A stretch of 64,000 nucleotides of DNA from UBA1127 sp034422455. GTDB lineage: Bacteria > Chloroflexota > Dehalococcoidia > Lucifugimonadales > UBA1127. Below, in pieces: positions 35,283 to 42,673 of this stretch. The notes beneath the pieces were generated by a model. The model saw nothing but the letters and a program-made list of their open reading frames with translations. It was not told the origin of the DNA and ran no database searches. Where the stretch lies: contig DAOUJQ010000004.1 in NCBI GenBank assembly GCA_034422455.1, positions 116,032-180,031 on the forward strand. The letters are read 5' to 3'. Both the position numbers and the translations under genes were made by a program. The first letter of the stretch is position 1; each line of letters starts with the position of its first letter.

Positions 35283-36188
35283 GTGTTGTCCCACGTGGAA
35301 ATACGCGTGCCCGCCACGACGGCGAACCTGGGGCCGGGGTTCGACTGCCTGGGCATGGCGCTGGACATCTGGAACACGGTGCGGCTGGAGACCGGCGGCT
35401 CCGGTGTTACGGTGACGGGCGAGGGTGAAGGCGCCCTGAGCCTCGGCCGCGACAACCTCGTGTACCGTGCCGTCGAGCGGCTGTTCCGCGCCATCGGCGA
35501 GCCGACGCCGGCGCTGTCGCTGTCGTGCGACAACGCCATACCGCTGGGCAGGGGGCTCGGCAGCAGCTCGGCAGCGGTCGCCGGGGGCCTCTTCGCGGCC
35601 AACGCCCTGTGCGAGGAGCCGCTGTCGCCGCAGGAGGTACTGGCGCTCGCCGTGGAGATGGAGGGACACCCGGACAACGTGACGCCCGCGTTGCTGGGCG
35701 GGTGTCAGATCGTGGTGCAGGACGGCGAGCATCTGGTGACGTCGCCGGTGCCGCTGGCGCGGGACCTGTTCGCCGTGCTCTACATACCGTCGGAGCAGAT
35801 GCCGACGCAGCAGGCGCGCGGGTTGCTGGGGCCGACGGTCAGCCGGGCTGACGCGGTGTTCAACATGGGCCGCGCCGCGCTGCTGGTGAACGCTCTCTCG
35901 ACTGGCGACCTGTCGCTGCTACGGACCGCGACGCAGGACCGGCTGCACCAACCGGCGCGGGGCGTGCTCTTCCCGGCAATGGCGCGCATCATCCGCGCGG
36001 GACTCGACGCGGGGGCCGTGGGGGCGTTCCTCTCAGGCGCCGGGTCGACGATCCTTGCGCTGACCATCGACCGGGAGATGACGGTGGGGTACGAGATGGC
36101 GGACATGGCCGACAAGGCCAGGGTTCCCGGCGACGTGAAGGTGACCCGCGTGAGCGCACAGGGCGCGCACGTGGTGTCTTCAGGATAG
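35283..36188 (+). CDS. thrB: Homoserine kinase
   Basis: This GHMP-family kinase makes O-phosphohomoserine for threonine synthesis. It has the family's N-terminal VPATTANLGPGFDCLGMALD, the ATP-binding PLGRGLGSSSAAVAGGL, and the C-terminal GAFLSGAGSTILAL motif. It starts at GTG 35283, nine bases after GGAGG, and has 301 residues. Aspartate kinase follows 67 bases downstream across a palindromic repeat. Threonine synthase is encoded at 48.4-49.6 kb. Confidence 0.94.
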   Translation: MLSHVEIRVPATTANLGPGFDCLGMALDIWNTVRLETGGSGVTVTGEGEGALSLGRDNLVYRAVERLFRAIGEPTPALSLSCDNAIPLGRGLGSSSAAVAGGLFAANALCEEPLSPQEVLALAVEMEGHPDNVTPALLGGCQIVVQDGEHLVTSPVPLARDLFAVLYIPSEQMPTQQARGLLGPTVSRADAVFNMGRAALLVNALSTGDLSLLRTATQDRLHQPARGVLFPAMARIIRAGLDAGAVGAFLSGAGSTILALTIDREMTVGYEMADMADKARVPGDVKVTRVSAQGAHVVSSG

Positions 36189-36197
36189 GTTGGCGAG

Positions 36198-36231
36198 CCG
36201 TTCACCCTTCGACGGGGCTCAGGGTGAACGG
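36198..36231. repeat. Family A palindromic repeat between thrB and lysC
   Basis: CCGTTCACCCT and AGGGTGAACGG form a perfect 11-bp inverted repeat around a TCGACGGGGCTC core. The core TTCGACnGGCTCAGG recurs at more than ten intergenic sites between 36 and 62 kb. Confidence 0.85.
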
Positions 36232-36255
36232 ACTGCGAGTTGGAAGAAGTGAGAC

Positions 36256-37470
36256 ATGGCGGTAATTGTCCAGAAGTACGGGGGTAGCTCGCTGGCGGAC
36301 CCGGAGAAGATCCGGGGCGTCGCGCGACGCATCGCCGCCGCCCGCAAGGACGGGTCCGGCGTTGTGGCAGTGTGCTCGGCGATGGGCGACTCGACCGACG
36401 ACCTGCTGGCGCTGTCGCGGGAGGTGGCGTCGTCACCTGCGGAGCGGGAGGTCGACCTGCTGCTGTCCACAGGCGAGATGGTGTCGTGCGCACTGGTGGC
36501 CATGGCGCTGAACGACATGGACTGCCCGGCGGTGAGCCTGACGGGGCTGCAGGCGGGCATCCAGACGGAGGCGCTGCACGGCAAGGCCCGGATCGCGGAC
36601 GTGGCGCCGGACCGCATCCTCGGCGAGCTGGACGCGGGACGCGTGGCGGTGGTGTGCGGCTTCCAGGGGGTCACCGAGGACCAGGAGGTCACGACGCTCG
36701 GCCGGGGAGGGTCGGACACGACGGCGGTCGCGCTTGCGGCGGCGCTGGGCGCGCAGCGGTGCGAGATCTACACGGACGTCGAAGGCATCTACACGGCGGA
36801 CCCGCGCATCGTGCCGGAGGCGCGCAAGCTGGAGGAGATCGACTACGAGGAGATGCTGGAACTGGCGTCCAGCGGCGCAAAGATGCAGCCCCGCTCGATA
36901 GAGCTTGGCGAACTGTACGACATTCCGATCCTGGTGGCCTCCACCTTCAGCGAGGCCCCGGGCACACTGATCCACCGGGAGGCAGGCATGGAGGTTCGCA
37001 GCAAGGTGCGCGGGGTGGCGAGCGACACGAACGTCGCGAAGGTGACGGTGCTGGGCGTGCCGGACAGGCCCGGCATCGCGGCTGCGTTCTTCGAGCCGCT
37101 GGCACGGGCCGGCGTGAGCGTCGACACCATCGTGCAGAACACCAGCGTCGAGAAGCTGACGGACCTGTCGTTCACGGTGGCGCGGACGGACGTGGAGAAG
37201 GCGCTGCCGCTGGTGCAGCCCGTCGCGGACGAGGTGGGCGCGGCGGGCGTGACGCACGACGAGGCGCTGGCGAAGGTGAGCGTCGTGGGCACAGGGATGC
37301 AGAACTCGCCGGGCTACGCGTCGACGATGTTCCGGGCGCTGGCCGAGGCGGGCGTGAACATCGAGATGATCACGACGTCGGAGATCCGCATCACGTGCAT
37401 CGTGACGGCCAGCCAGAGCGCGGACGCGGTGCGGGCGCTGCACCGGGCGTTCGAGTTGGACCAGGGCTAG
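36256..37470 (+). CDS. lysC: Aspartate kinase
   Basis: It phosphorylates aspartate, the entry step for lysine, threonine and methionine. The 404-residue protein has VQKYGGSSLADPEKI at the N terminus. The catalytic core includes TTLGRGGSDTTAVALAAALGA and EIYTDVEGIYTADPRIV. Two ACT domains lie from about residue 265 (VTVLGVPDRPGIAAAFFEPLARAGVSVDTIVQN and VSVVGTGMQNSPGYASTMFRALAEAGVNIEMITTS). The domains suggest feedback control by lysine and/or threonine. Together with thrB it feeds O-phosphohomoserine. Confidence 0.95.
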   Translation: MAVIVQKYGGSSLADPEKIRGVARRIAAARKDGSGVVAVCSAMGDSTDDLLALSREVASSPAEREVDLLLSTGEMVSCALVAMALNDMDCPAVSLTGLQAGIQTEALHGKARIADVAPDRILGELDAGRVAVVCGFQGVTEDQEVTTLGRGGSDTTAVALAAALGAQRCEIYTDVEGIYTADPRIVPEARKLEEIDYEEMLELASSGAKMQPRSIELGELYDIPILVASTFSEAPGTLIHREAGMEVRSKVRGVASDTNVAKVTVLGVPDRPGIAAAFFEPLARAGVSVDTIVQNTSVEKLTDLSFTVARTDVEKALPLVQPVADEVGAAGVTHDEALAKVSVVGTGMQNSPGYASTMFRALAEAGVNIEMITTSEIRITCIVTASQSADAVRALHRAFELDQG

Positions 37471-37529
37471 GCCGGACGCGCCACAGACCGCCTGGGTTTT
37501 CTCCACTACCACTTGCGCTTCTCCCTGGG

Positions 37530-37675
37530 AAACGACCCTAGCTAAAGGCCGGTCGATTTCGGAAAACGACTCTAGCTGCGTGGGGGTCGTTTTCGACTAA
37601 CGACTCGTATCTGGTTTGGAACGACTCAGCTACGAAAACGACTTTTTTGGAAAAATTTTTGGCGATCCATAGCTG
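37530..37675. repeat. AT-richer nested palindromes with repeated AACGACT units
   Basis: The gap after lysC contains AAACGACCCTAGCT, AAACGACTCTAGCT, GAACGACTCAGCT and AAAACGAC in series. GTCGTTTTCG (37586-37595) and CGAAAACGAC (37633-37642) form a perfect 10-bp inverted repeat. Inside it TCGTATCTG (37605-37613) faces CAGCTACGA (37627-37635). An AAAAATTTTT run follows. The motifs match elements at 33.5, 46.8 and 47.3 kb. It lies at the 3' end of the minus-strand gene that follows. Confidence 0.75.
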
Positions 37676-38035
37676 CTAGGACCCAAACCGCACCCGGTCA
37701 TCGATGCGGAGCAGTTTAGCCATCACTTCCATGGTGCGCAGGATTAGCTTCATGTCGGGCTGCGGGGCGGCAAGGAGCTCGTCAAGCTTGAGGCGGAGGA
37801 CGGCGATCTCCAAGTGGAGAAGGTCGACACCCTTCAGGTCCGGCAGGGTTGGGCGTTGCTCGGGCGGGAAGGCTCTTTCGTAGAGGCCGTGCTTCCAGGC
37901 GTTCTGGTTGCCCGGCTGGCCTCCGGGACGCTTACGAGGGGCCCGCTTCTTCGGCGGCTGTTCCCCCGCGCCCTCGGCGGCTGATTGGAGAGAGCCGTTG
38001 CGGCCATTGTCCAGATTCTTGAAACCGTTTCCCAT
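37676..38035 (-). CDS. Small basic protein with GNQNAxKHGxY motif
   Basis: The 119-residue protein has a very basic N-terminal half (PPKKRAPRKRPGGQPGNQNAWKHGLY) and a helical C-terminal half ending MEVMAKLLRIDDRVRFGS. The GNQNAxKHGxY motif is familiar from short proteins of unknown function that often lie near phage or transposon genes. That association is from memory. It is bounded by AT-rich palindromes on one side and a family A repeat on the other, which suits a mobile or recently inserted gene. Function is unknown. Confidence 0.65.
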   Translation of the reverse strand: MGNGFKNLDNGRNGSLQSAAEGAGEQPPKKRAPRKRPGGQPGNQNAWKHGLYERAFPPEQRPTLPDLKGVDLLHLEIAVLRLKLDELLAAPQPDMKLILRTMEVMAKLLRIDDRVRFGS

Positions 38036-38144
38036 GCTCCGTCTCCCTTCTCGCGTTCTTCATGGATAGAGCGTAGAAGGGGAGATCGTTTTGGCGCCAG
38101 AAGTTGGTGTCAGGGTGCGTCCGGGGGGGTCAGGGTGCGGGGTG

Positions 38145-38172
38145 CGCCCTTCGACAGGCTCAGGGTGAACGG
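38145..38172. repeat. Family A repeat
   Basis: GCGCCCTTCGACAGGCTCAG continues as GGTGAACGGC. It abuts the stop of the VOC gene. Upstream of it GTCAGGGTGCG occurs twice (38109 and 38129), a short direct repeat. Confidence 0.75.
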
Positions 38173-38174
38173 CC

Positions 38175-38609
38175 CTAGCCCTCGCCTTCCGCCTCGGCCC
38201 ACGGGTTGTAGCTGCCTACGTTCCAGAGCTGGCCCTCGGGGTCGCGGACAGAGAAGAGGCTGCCGCCGTAGTGCTGCTCCGTCAGCGCCATGACGACGTT
38301 GGCGCCGGTCGCCTGCACACGCTGGTAGAGTTCCCGGATATCGTTCACCACGATGTAGGCGCTCTGGGTCAACCGGCCGCCGGAGGCGGACGGCACGACG
38401 ATGTCGTCATACTCGCCCTCATGCGCGGAGCCGAGCATGATCATGCCGTTGCCAAGGACGAGCTGCGCGTGGGCGATTGTGCCGTCATCGTTCGGGACGA
38501 CGAGGCGAGCCTCAAAGCCGAGGACGCTGCACAGCCAGTCGATGGCTGCGGGCGCGTCGCGGTAGCGCATGCCGGGGATGATGTTTGCTTTCAGGTTGGA
38601 TTCGGTCAT
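38175..38609 (-). CDS. VOC-superfamily (glyoxalase/PhnB-like) protein
   Basis: The 144-residue protein has the two-repeat VOC layout: IPGMRYRDAPAAIDWLCSVLGFEARLVVPNDDGTIAHAQLVLGNGMIML, then AYIVVNDIRELYQRVQATGANVVMALTEQHYGGSLFSVRDPEGQLWNVGSY. It lacks an obvious complete set of glyoxalase I metal ligands, and the 'YRD..AAIDWLCSVLGFE' start is closest to PhnB-like members. The substrate is unknown. It lies on the minus strand with the decarboxylase genes. Confidence 0.87.
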   Translation of the reverse strand: MTESNLKANIIPGMRYRDAPAAIDWLCSVLGFEARLVVPNDDGTIAHAQLVLGNGMIMLGSAHEGEYDDIVVPSASGGRLTQSAYIVVNDIRELYQRVQATGANVVMALTEQHYGGSLFSVRDPEGQLWNVGSYNPWAEAEGEG

Positions 38610-38641
38610 GCAATGCGCCTTTCAGTCAAGCAGCCCTTCCA

Positions 38642-38671
38642 TTCGCCCTTCGACGGAGCTCAGGGCGAACG
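38642..38671. repeat. Family A repeat
   Basis: TTCGCCCT and AGGGCGAA flank TCGACGGAGCTC, an 8-bp perfect inverted repeat between the VOC gene and the thiamine-diphosphate subunit gene. Confidence 0.75.
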
Positions 38672-38701
38672 GGGCACTGGAATGCTGCCAGCAGAACTGG
38701 C

Positions 38702-39283
38702 CTACACGCCAAGGTCGGCCATCACGTCCTTGATGGCAACCCGCGTCGGCTTGAGGCCGGAGGGCGGACGCAGGCCAATAGGCTCATTCTGGACCTCCGG
38801 CACGGTCTTGAAGCAGACGAAGACAGGCCCCTCCGCTTCCAGAACCTCGCCGGCGCGGGACGCAAAGTCCTCGAGGTCGTCGAACTCGAATGCCGCAGCG
38901 TAGCCCGCCTCCCGCGCCATGCCGGCAAAGGAGAGCTTGTTGACGCCGGGGATGGGCTGCCCGCCAGTAACGGCGTAGACGCCGTTCTCCAGGACGAAGT
39001 GGTAGAGGTTCCTGGGCGCCTTCTCCGCGATGGTGACCAGCGTGCCCAGGTTCATGAGCAGGCTGCCGTCTCCGTCGAAGACGAACACCTTCAACTCCGG
39101 CTGCGCCAGGGCGAGGCCCAAGGCGAACGACGAGGCCTTTCCCATTGCGCCGCCTATGGGGATGTCGCGGTCCTTGTTGTTGCTGACCTCGTTCCAACCC
39201 CTGCTGCCGGTCATGGTGGGCACGACAACACCGTTGTCACGGTGCTTTTCCACGACGGCCATCAAATCCACCTGGTTGATCAT
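38702..39283 (-). CDS. Thiamine-diphosphate decarboxylase subunit (ComE-like)
   Basis: The 193-residue protein corresponds to the C-terminal TPP-binding half of sulfopyruvate or phosphonopyruvate decarboxylases. The TPP motif is FVFDGDGSLLMNLGTLVTIAEKAPRNLYHFVLENGVYAVTGGQ (GDG...N type). IPIGGAMGKASSFALGLALAQPE lies before it. The partner subunit is encoded 43 bases upstream. In sulfonate metabolism ComDE turns sulfopyruvate into sulfoacetaldehyde. No other gene of that route is in the window, so the substrate stays open. Confidence 0.85.
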   Translation of the reverse strand: MINQVDLMAVVEKHRDNGVVVPTMTGSRGWNEVSNNKDRDIPIGGAMGKASSFALGLALAQPELKVFVFDGDGSLLMNLGTLVTIAEKAPRNLYHFVLENGVYAVTGGQPIPGVNKLSFAGMAREAGYAAAFEFDDLEDFASRAGEVLEAEGPVFVCFKTVPEVQNEPIGLRPPSGLKPTRVAIKDVMADLGV

Positions 39284-39325
39284 GGTTTTCCCTCACCCTC
39301 GTTTGTGTCTGCTTCCGTTCCGCGG

Positions 39326-39838
39326 CTAGCGGTTGAAGCCGTGGTACTCGTCGCCTACAAGCACCGCGACGGGCATGCTCGTCCGCGCGGCGTCTTCAAA
39401 AGCGGCGGAGATGCGGTCGGCGTCGCCGTCGTGTTCGATGAGGTAGTAGGGCACGTTCCATGCGCGGAGGGTCGGCTCCGTGAGCCGCGCCGCCGAGTCC
39501 GGCGTCGGCCCGTGGCGCGTCCATCCACGGTAGCCGATCAGCATCACGACGGGCATCTGGCAGTCCTGCGCGAGGCCGCGGATAGAGTCTCCCGACTCGA
39601 ACATTCCCGTATTCTGGATGAGCACTACGGGCTTCTTGCCGCCAGCGATGAGCCCCGCGGCAATGGCGATGCTCTCACCCTCACGCGAGACGGGGATGAG
39701 GTCCATGGTGTGGTCAGCTTCCATGAGCTGGTACATCCAGTTGGTCTCGCTGTCGGGCAGGTAGACCACGTGGGATACGCCGTTCTTGTTGAACTCCTGT
39801 ATGACCGCCTCCGGGCTGAGGAGCGCCTGTTGGGTCAT
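39326..39838 (-). CDS. Thiamine-diphosphate decarboxylase subunit (ComD-like, pyrimidine-binding)
   Basis: The 170-residue protein is the N-terminal (PYR) half of the same enzyme type. It has FNKNGVSHVVYLPDSETNWMYQLMEA and a SREGESIAIAAGLIAGGKKPVVLIQNTGMFESGDSIRG segment with the glutamate (REGE) that activates thiamine diphosphate. MLIGYRGWTRHGPTPDSA follows. ATG 39838 has GGAGG upstream, and the longer frame above it is not conserved-looking. With ComE-like 43 bases away it should form a hetero-oligomer. Confidence 0.85.
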   Translation of the reverse strand: MTQQALLSPEAVIQEFNKNGVSHVVYLPDSETNWMYQLMEADHTMDLIPVSREGESIAIAAGLIAGGKKPVVLIQNTGMFESGDSIRGLAQDCQMPVVMLIGYRGWTRHGPTPDSAARLTEPTLRAWNVPYYLIEHDGDADRISAAFEDAARTSMPVAVLVGDEYHGFNR

Positions 39839-39905
39839 GTCGCCTCCTTGCGCTGAACGCCATTGATCGGTTGGGCCCGCCCATGATAGCAGACGCCCCA
39901 AGGCA

Positions 39906-39937
39906 GTTCATCCTTCGACAAGCTCAGGACGAACGGG
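39906..39937. repeat. Family A repeat
   Basis: GTTCATCCTTCGACAAGCTC then AGGACGAACGG, an imperfect palindrome between the ComD-like gene and the amidohydrolase stop. Confidence 0.75.
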
Positions 39938-39945
39938 GTGGGCGG

Positions 39946-41070
39946 CTACCCGATGTTGTACAGGCGGGAGCAGTTGTCCCAGAGAATGCGCTTCTTGCTT
40001 TCCGTGGACACGTCCGGCATCTTCAGGAACTCCTCCGTCGCATGGGGAAACTCAGAGTCGTGGTGCGGGTAGTCGGTTGAGAAGACGATGTTGGTGTCGC
40101 CGTAGGCGTCCAACGTGTACTTGAGCTCGGTCTCGTCAGCCTCAGTGCCCACGTAGCAGTTGGTGCGGAAGTAGTCGCTGGGCTTGCGCGTGAGAATGCG
40201 CGCGTCCCACTGACCGTAGAGCTCGTAGTCGCGGTCTATCCGGGCCATCCAGAACGGGACCCAGCCGGCGTTGGCCTCAAGATAGGCCGCGCGCAAGTGG
40301 GGAAAGACCTCAAAGACCCCACCGCAAATCATGCTCATGATCGCCTTCATCATGCCGATGGGGTGCGAGGCGGCATGACGCATGAGCCGGTTGTCTCCGA
40401 ACTCCGAGCCGTCCTGGAAGTAGACGGAACCCGTTCCCTCATGGAAGCCGACGGGCACGTCCAACTCCTGCAAGGCGCTCCACAGGGGGTGGTAGTAGCC
40501 GCTGTGAAGCGTCCGGCCGTTCACAAAGTTGGGCCGGAGGTAGACGCCCACCGCCCCCAGCTCCTTCACGGCGCGCTGGGCCTCTTTGATTGCCTCGCCC
40601 GTGTCATGCATCGGCAGCATGGCGCACACTTTCATGCGGGCGGGGTCCGTTTGGCAGAAGTCGTAGAGCCAGTTGTTATAGGCGCGGCAGACTGCCGCGG
40701 AGAGGCCCGGGTCGACATCGTCCATGCCGTTTGGGATGTACAGCGCAACGGTGGGGAACATGATGGCGATGTCGATACCCTCCATGTCCATCGCCTCAAT
40801 CTGCGTCGGCCCGGTATAGCCCTTGTCACGCATGGGCTTGGAGGCGGCGTCGGCCCGGCTGGCCATGCCCACGTTCCTGTCCGGGTGCTCCACGTCGACG
40901 GTCGGGAAGGCGTGCCCCTGAAACAGGAAGACGCCCACGCGCTGGCCCCTGACGCGGGTGATCTTGGGCGCCTGATGCTTGTACGGAGCGTCAAGGTACT
41001 TTTCGAAGAGGTCGTTGGGCTCGACGATGTGCATGTCGGAGTCCATGACAGAGAAGCCGTTCTTGGCCAT
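39946..41070 (-). CDS. Amidohydrolase-2 family metal-dependent hydrolase/decarboxylase
   Basis: The 374-residue protein has VMDSDMHIVEP at the start (DxH metal motif, here DSDMH). It continues MLPMHDTGEAIKEAQRAVKELGAVGVYLRP, VGFHEGTGSV and MICGGVFEVFPHLRAAYLEANAGWVPFWMARIDRD. The metal/catalytic aspartate is in IVFSTDYPHHDSEFPHA. This is the ACMSD/LigW-like amidohydrolase-2 family, which includes decarboxylases and hydrolases of aromatic or keto acids. ATG 41070 is chosen because the upstream 46 codons are Arg/Pro-rich and unlike the family. A paralogue lies at 45.6-46.7 kb. Confidence 0.88.
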   Translation of the reverse strand: MAKNGFSVMDSDMHIVEPNDLFEKYLDAPYKHQAPKITRVRGQRVGVFLFQGHAFPTVDVEHPDRNVGMASRADAASKPMRDKGYTGPTQIEAMDMEGIDIAIMFPTVALYIPNGMDDVDPGLSAAVCRAYNNWLYDFCQTDPARMKVCAMLPMHDTGEAIKEAQRAVKELGAVGVYLRPNFVNGRTLHSGYYHPLWSALQELDVPVGFHEGTGSVYFQDGSEFGDNRLMRHAASHPIGMMKAIMSMICGGVFEVFPHLRAAYLEANAGWVPFWMARIDRDYELYGQWDARILTRKPSDYFRTNCYVGTEADETELKYTLDAYGDTNIVFSTDYPHHDSEFPHATEEFLKMPDVSTESKKRILWDNCSRLYNIG

Positions 41071-41200
41071 AGGACGTTCACTTTCCCGCGCGATTGTGCG
41101 CCGGTGAGGGTTGGCGGGATGGTGCCATTCTCCAACTCTCCGTGTCAATGCGGCGCAGGCCGCCGGGGTTGGTGTGCTACGGTTAGCACGGAGGCGGCAG

Positions 41201-41611
41201 ATGTCCAAGGACCCTCAGCCCAAGGGGCTCCACAGACGCATCGACGCGCAGGAGCGGCATTTGGCGGAGCTGGAAAACGAGATTCTGGCGTTGCAGGCCT
41301 CATTTGCCTCCCAAAGCTCCGAGCCTGAACGCGCCCTGGCCGCGGCAGACCAGCTTGCAACCGCGCAGTCTGACTATGACGACGCAGTGCGGACCCTGCG
41401 TGAGCTCGAAGGAATGATCCGCCGACTGCGCGATTGGGGGCTGACGCCGGGCGGCACGGCCTCCTGGGCGGCGGTATGCCGAGCCCTGAGTCTGCCATCG
41501 CACAGCGGAGCACACCGCGCCGTGCGGTCACAGGAGCCCGTGCTCCACGTCCTTCTCCACCGATGCGCCTTCCCGTCCTTCTGCTCATTAGACGGCGCCA
41601 GCTACCAATAA
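41201..41611 (+). CDS. Small protein with N-terminal coiled coil
   Basis: From ATG 41201 (GGAGG seven bases upstream) the frame encodes 136 residues. The first 75 are charged and heptad-like (RRIDAQERHLAELENEILALQASF, then DYDDAVRTLRELEGMIRRLRDWG). The rest is low in recognisable structure and may be an overrun. I recognise no family. The stop codon overlaps the left arm of an 11-bp inverted repeat. Confidence 0.45.
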   Translation: MSKDPQPKGLHRRIDAQERHLAELENEILALQASFASQSSEPERALAAADQLATAQSDYDDAVRTLRELEGMIRRLRDWGLTPGGTASWAAVCRALSLPSHSGAHRAVRSQEPVLHVLLHRCAFPSFCSLDGASYQ

Positions 41612-41647
41612 TCTTACTGTTTGAGACTTTCATCCCTAGCTGGCGCC
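41594..41647. repeat. Perfect 11-bp inverted repeat, 32-base loop
   Basis: GGCGCCAGCTA (41594-41604) and TAGCTGGCGCC (41637-41647) are exact complements around an AT-rich 32-base spacer. The structure could end the upstream transcript or be a small mobile remnant. Confidence 0.7.
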
Positions 41648-41669
41648 TTGATTAGCCCCACTCTATTCT

Positions 41670-41695
41670 CTATACCTGCTATAGACGTGTACAAT
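41670..41695 (+). promoter_or_regulatory. LysR gene promoter with CTATA-N5-TATAG operator
   Basis: CTATA-CCTGC-TATAG (41670-41684) is a perfect inverted repeat of the T-N11-A class bound by LysR-type regulators. It stands five bases before the -10-like TACAAT (41690-41695). Autoregulation by the downstream LysR protein is the natural reading. Transcription would begin near 41702, after the ATG at 41701. Confidence 0.55.
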
Positions 41696-41742
41696 GAGAG
41701 ATGGCGCTGCGGGATAGCGCAATCCCGTACAGGAGGGGACGG

Positions 41743-42669
41743 TTGGAGATCGCTCAGTTGAAGGCATTCCTCGCTGCCGCCGAACGGGGCAGTTTCGTCC
41801 GAGCCGCTCAGTCGCTCATCCTCACGCAGCCGTCGTTAAGCGCCCGCATTCACGCACTCGAAACCGAGCTGGACGCATCGCTCTTCCACCGAATGGGCCG
41901 CGGCGTCCGGCTGACGGAAGCAGGGAAGTCCTTCCTCCCCTACGCGCAGCGTGCGCTGGAGACGCTGGAGCAGGGCAGGTCCGCGCTGAACGCCCTTCAA
42001 GAAGCGACCAGCGGCACCCTGCTGGTCGGCACCGCCCGAGCCATCGGCGCATACGTCCTGCCCGAGATCCTGGACCACTTCCGCTCCCAGTACCCCGGCA
42101 TCGAGGTGCACATTCGCACCGGCAGGTCCACCGAGGTCCTCAAGATGGTGGCGGAAGAGGAGGTCCAGGTTGGCCTTGCACGGACGCTGCGGCATCCCGA
42201 CGTTCTGGCCGTGAACCTGTACAACGAGGAGCTAGCGCTCACCGTGCACCCCCAGCACCCCTTTGCAGCACGCGGCGAGGCGAGCATCTACGACGTGGCC
42301 AAGGAGCCGCTCATCCTTTACGACCGGGAGTCGTCCTACTTTCAGCTCATCGACCGGGTCTGCCGGGAGGCGGGAGTCATCCCCAACGTGGGCATGGTGC
42401 TCGACAGCATCGAGGCCACGAAGCGGATGATCGAGCGCGGTCTCGGCCTGTCCTTCCTCCCCGTCCACGGCATTGCGCGCGAGGTGGAGACCGGCGCGCT
42501 TGCGGTGGCCCGCATTCTGGAGGGGCACCAGGTCGCACTGCCGACCTCCGTCATGGTGCGGAGGGGCCGCATCTCCAGCCCCGCAATGCGCGCCTTCCTG
42601 AGCACCCTTGCCAGGAGCTACGCCGTCTCCCTGCCCTCCGCCGAACCGGAGGTCGGCGCCGTCAAATAG
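41743..42669 (+). CDS. LysR-family transcriptional regulator
   Basis: The N-terminal winged helix-turn-helix reads AQLKAFLAAAERGSFVRAAQSLILTQPSLSARIHALETELDASLFHRMGRGVRLTEAGKSF. The effector domain of the PBP-like type starts GTLLVGTARAIGAYVLPEIL. TTG 41743 is preferred as start: AGGAGG lies six bases before it, and the upstream ATG 41701 would precede the transcript start. The effector is unknown. Convergent to it, four bases beyond, is the PAP2-like gene; no divergent target gene adjoins the operator. Confidence 0.92.
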   Translation: MEIAQLKAFLAAAERGSFVRAAQSLILTQPSLSARIHALETELDASLFHRMGRGVRLTEAGKSFLPYAQRALETLEQGRSALNALQEATSGTLLVGTARAIGAYVLPEILDHFRSQYPGIEVHIRTGRSTEVLKMVAEEEVQVGLARTLRHPDVLAVNLYNEELALTVHPQHPFAARGEASIYDVAKEPLILYDRESSYFQLIDRVCREAGVIPNVGMVLDSIEATKRMIERGLGLSFLPVHGIAREVETGALAVARILEGHQVALPTSVMVRRGRISSPAMRAFLSTLARSYAVSLPSAEPEVGAVK

Positions 42670-42673
42670 CGGC

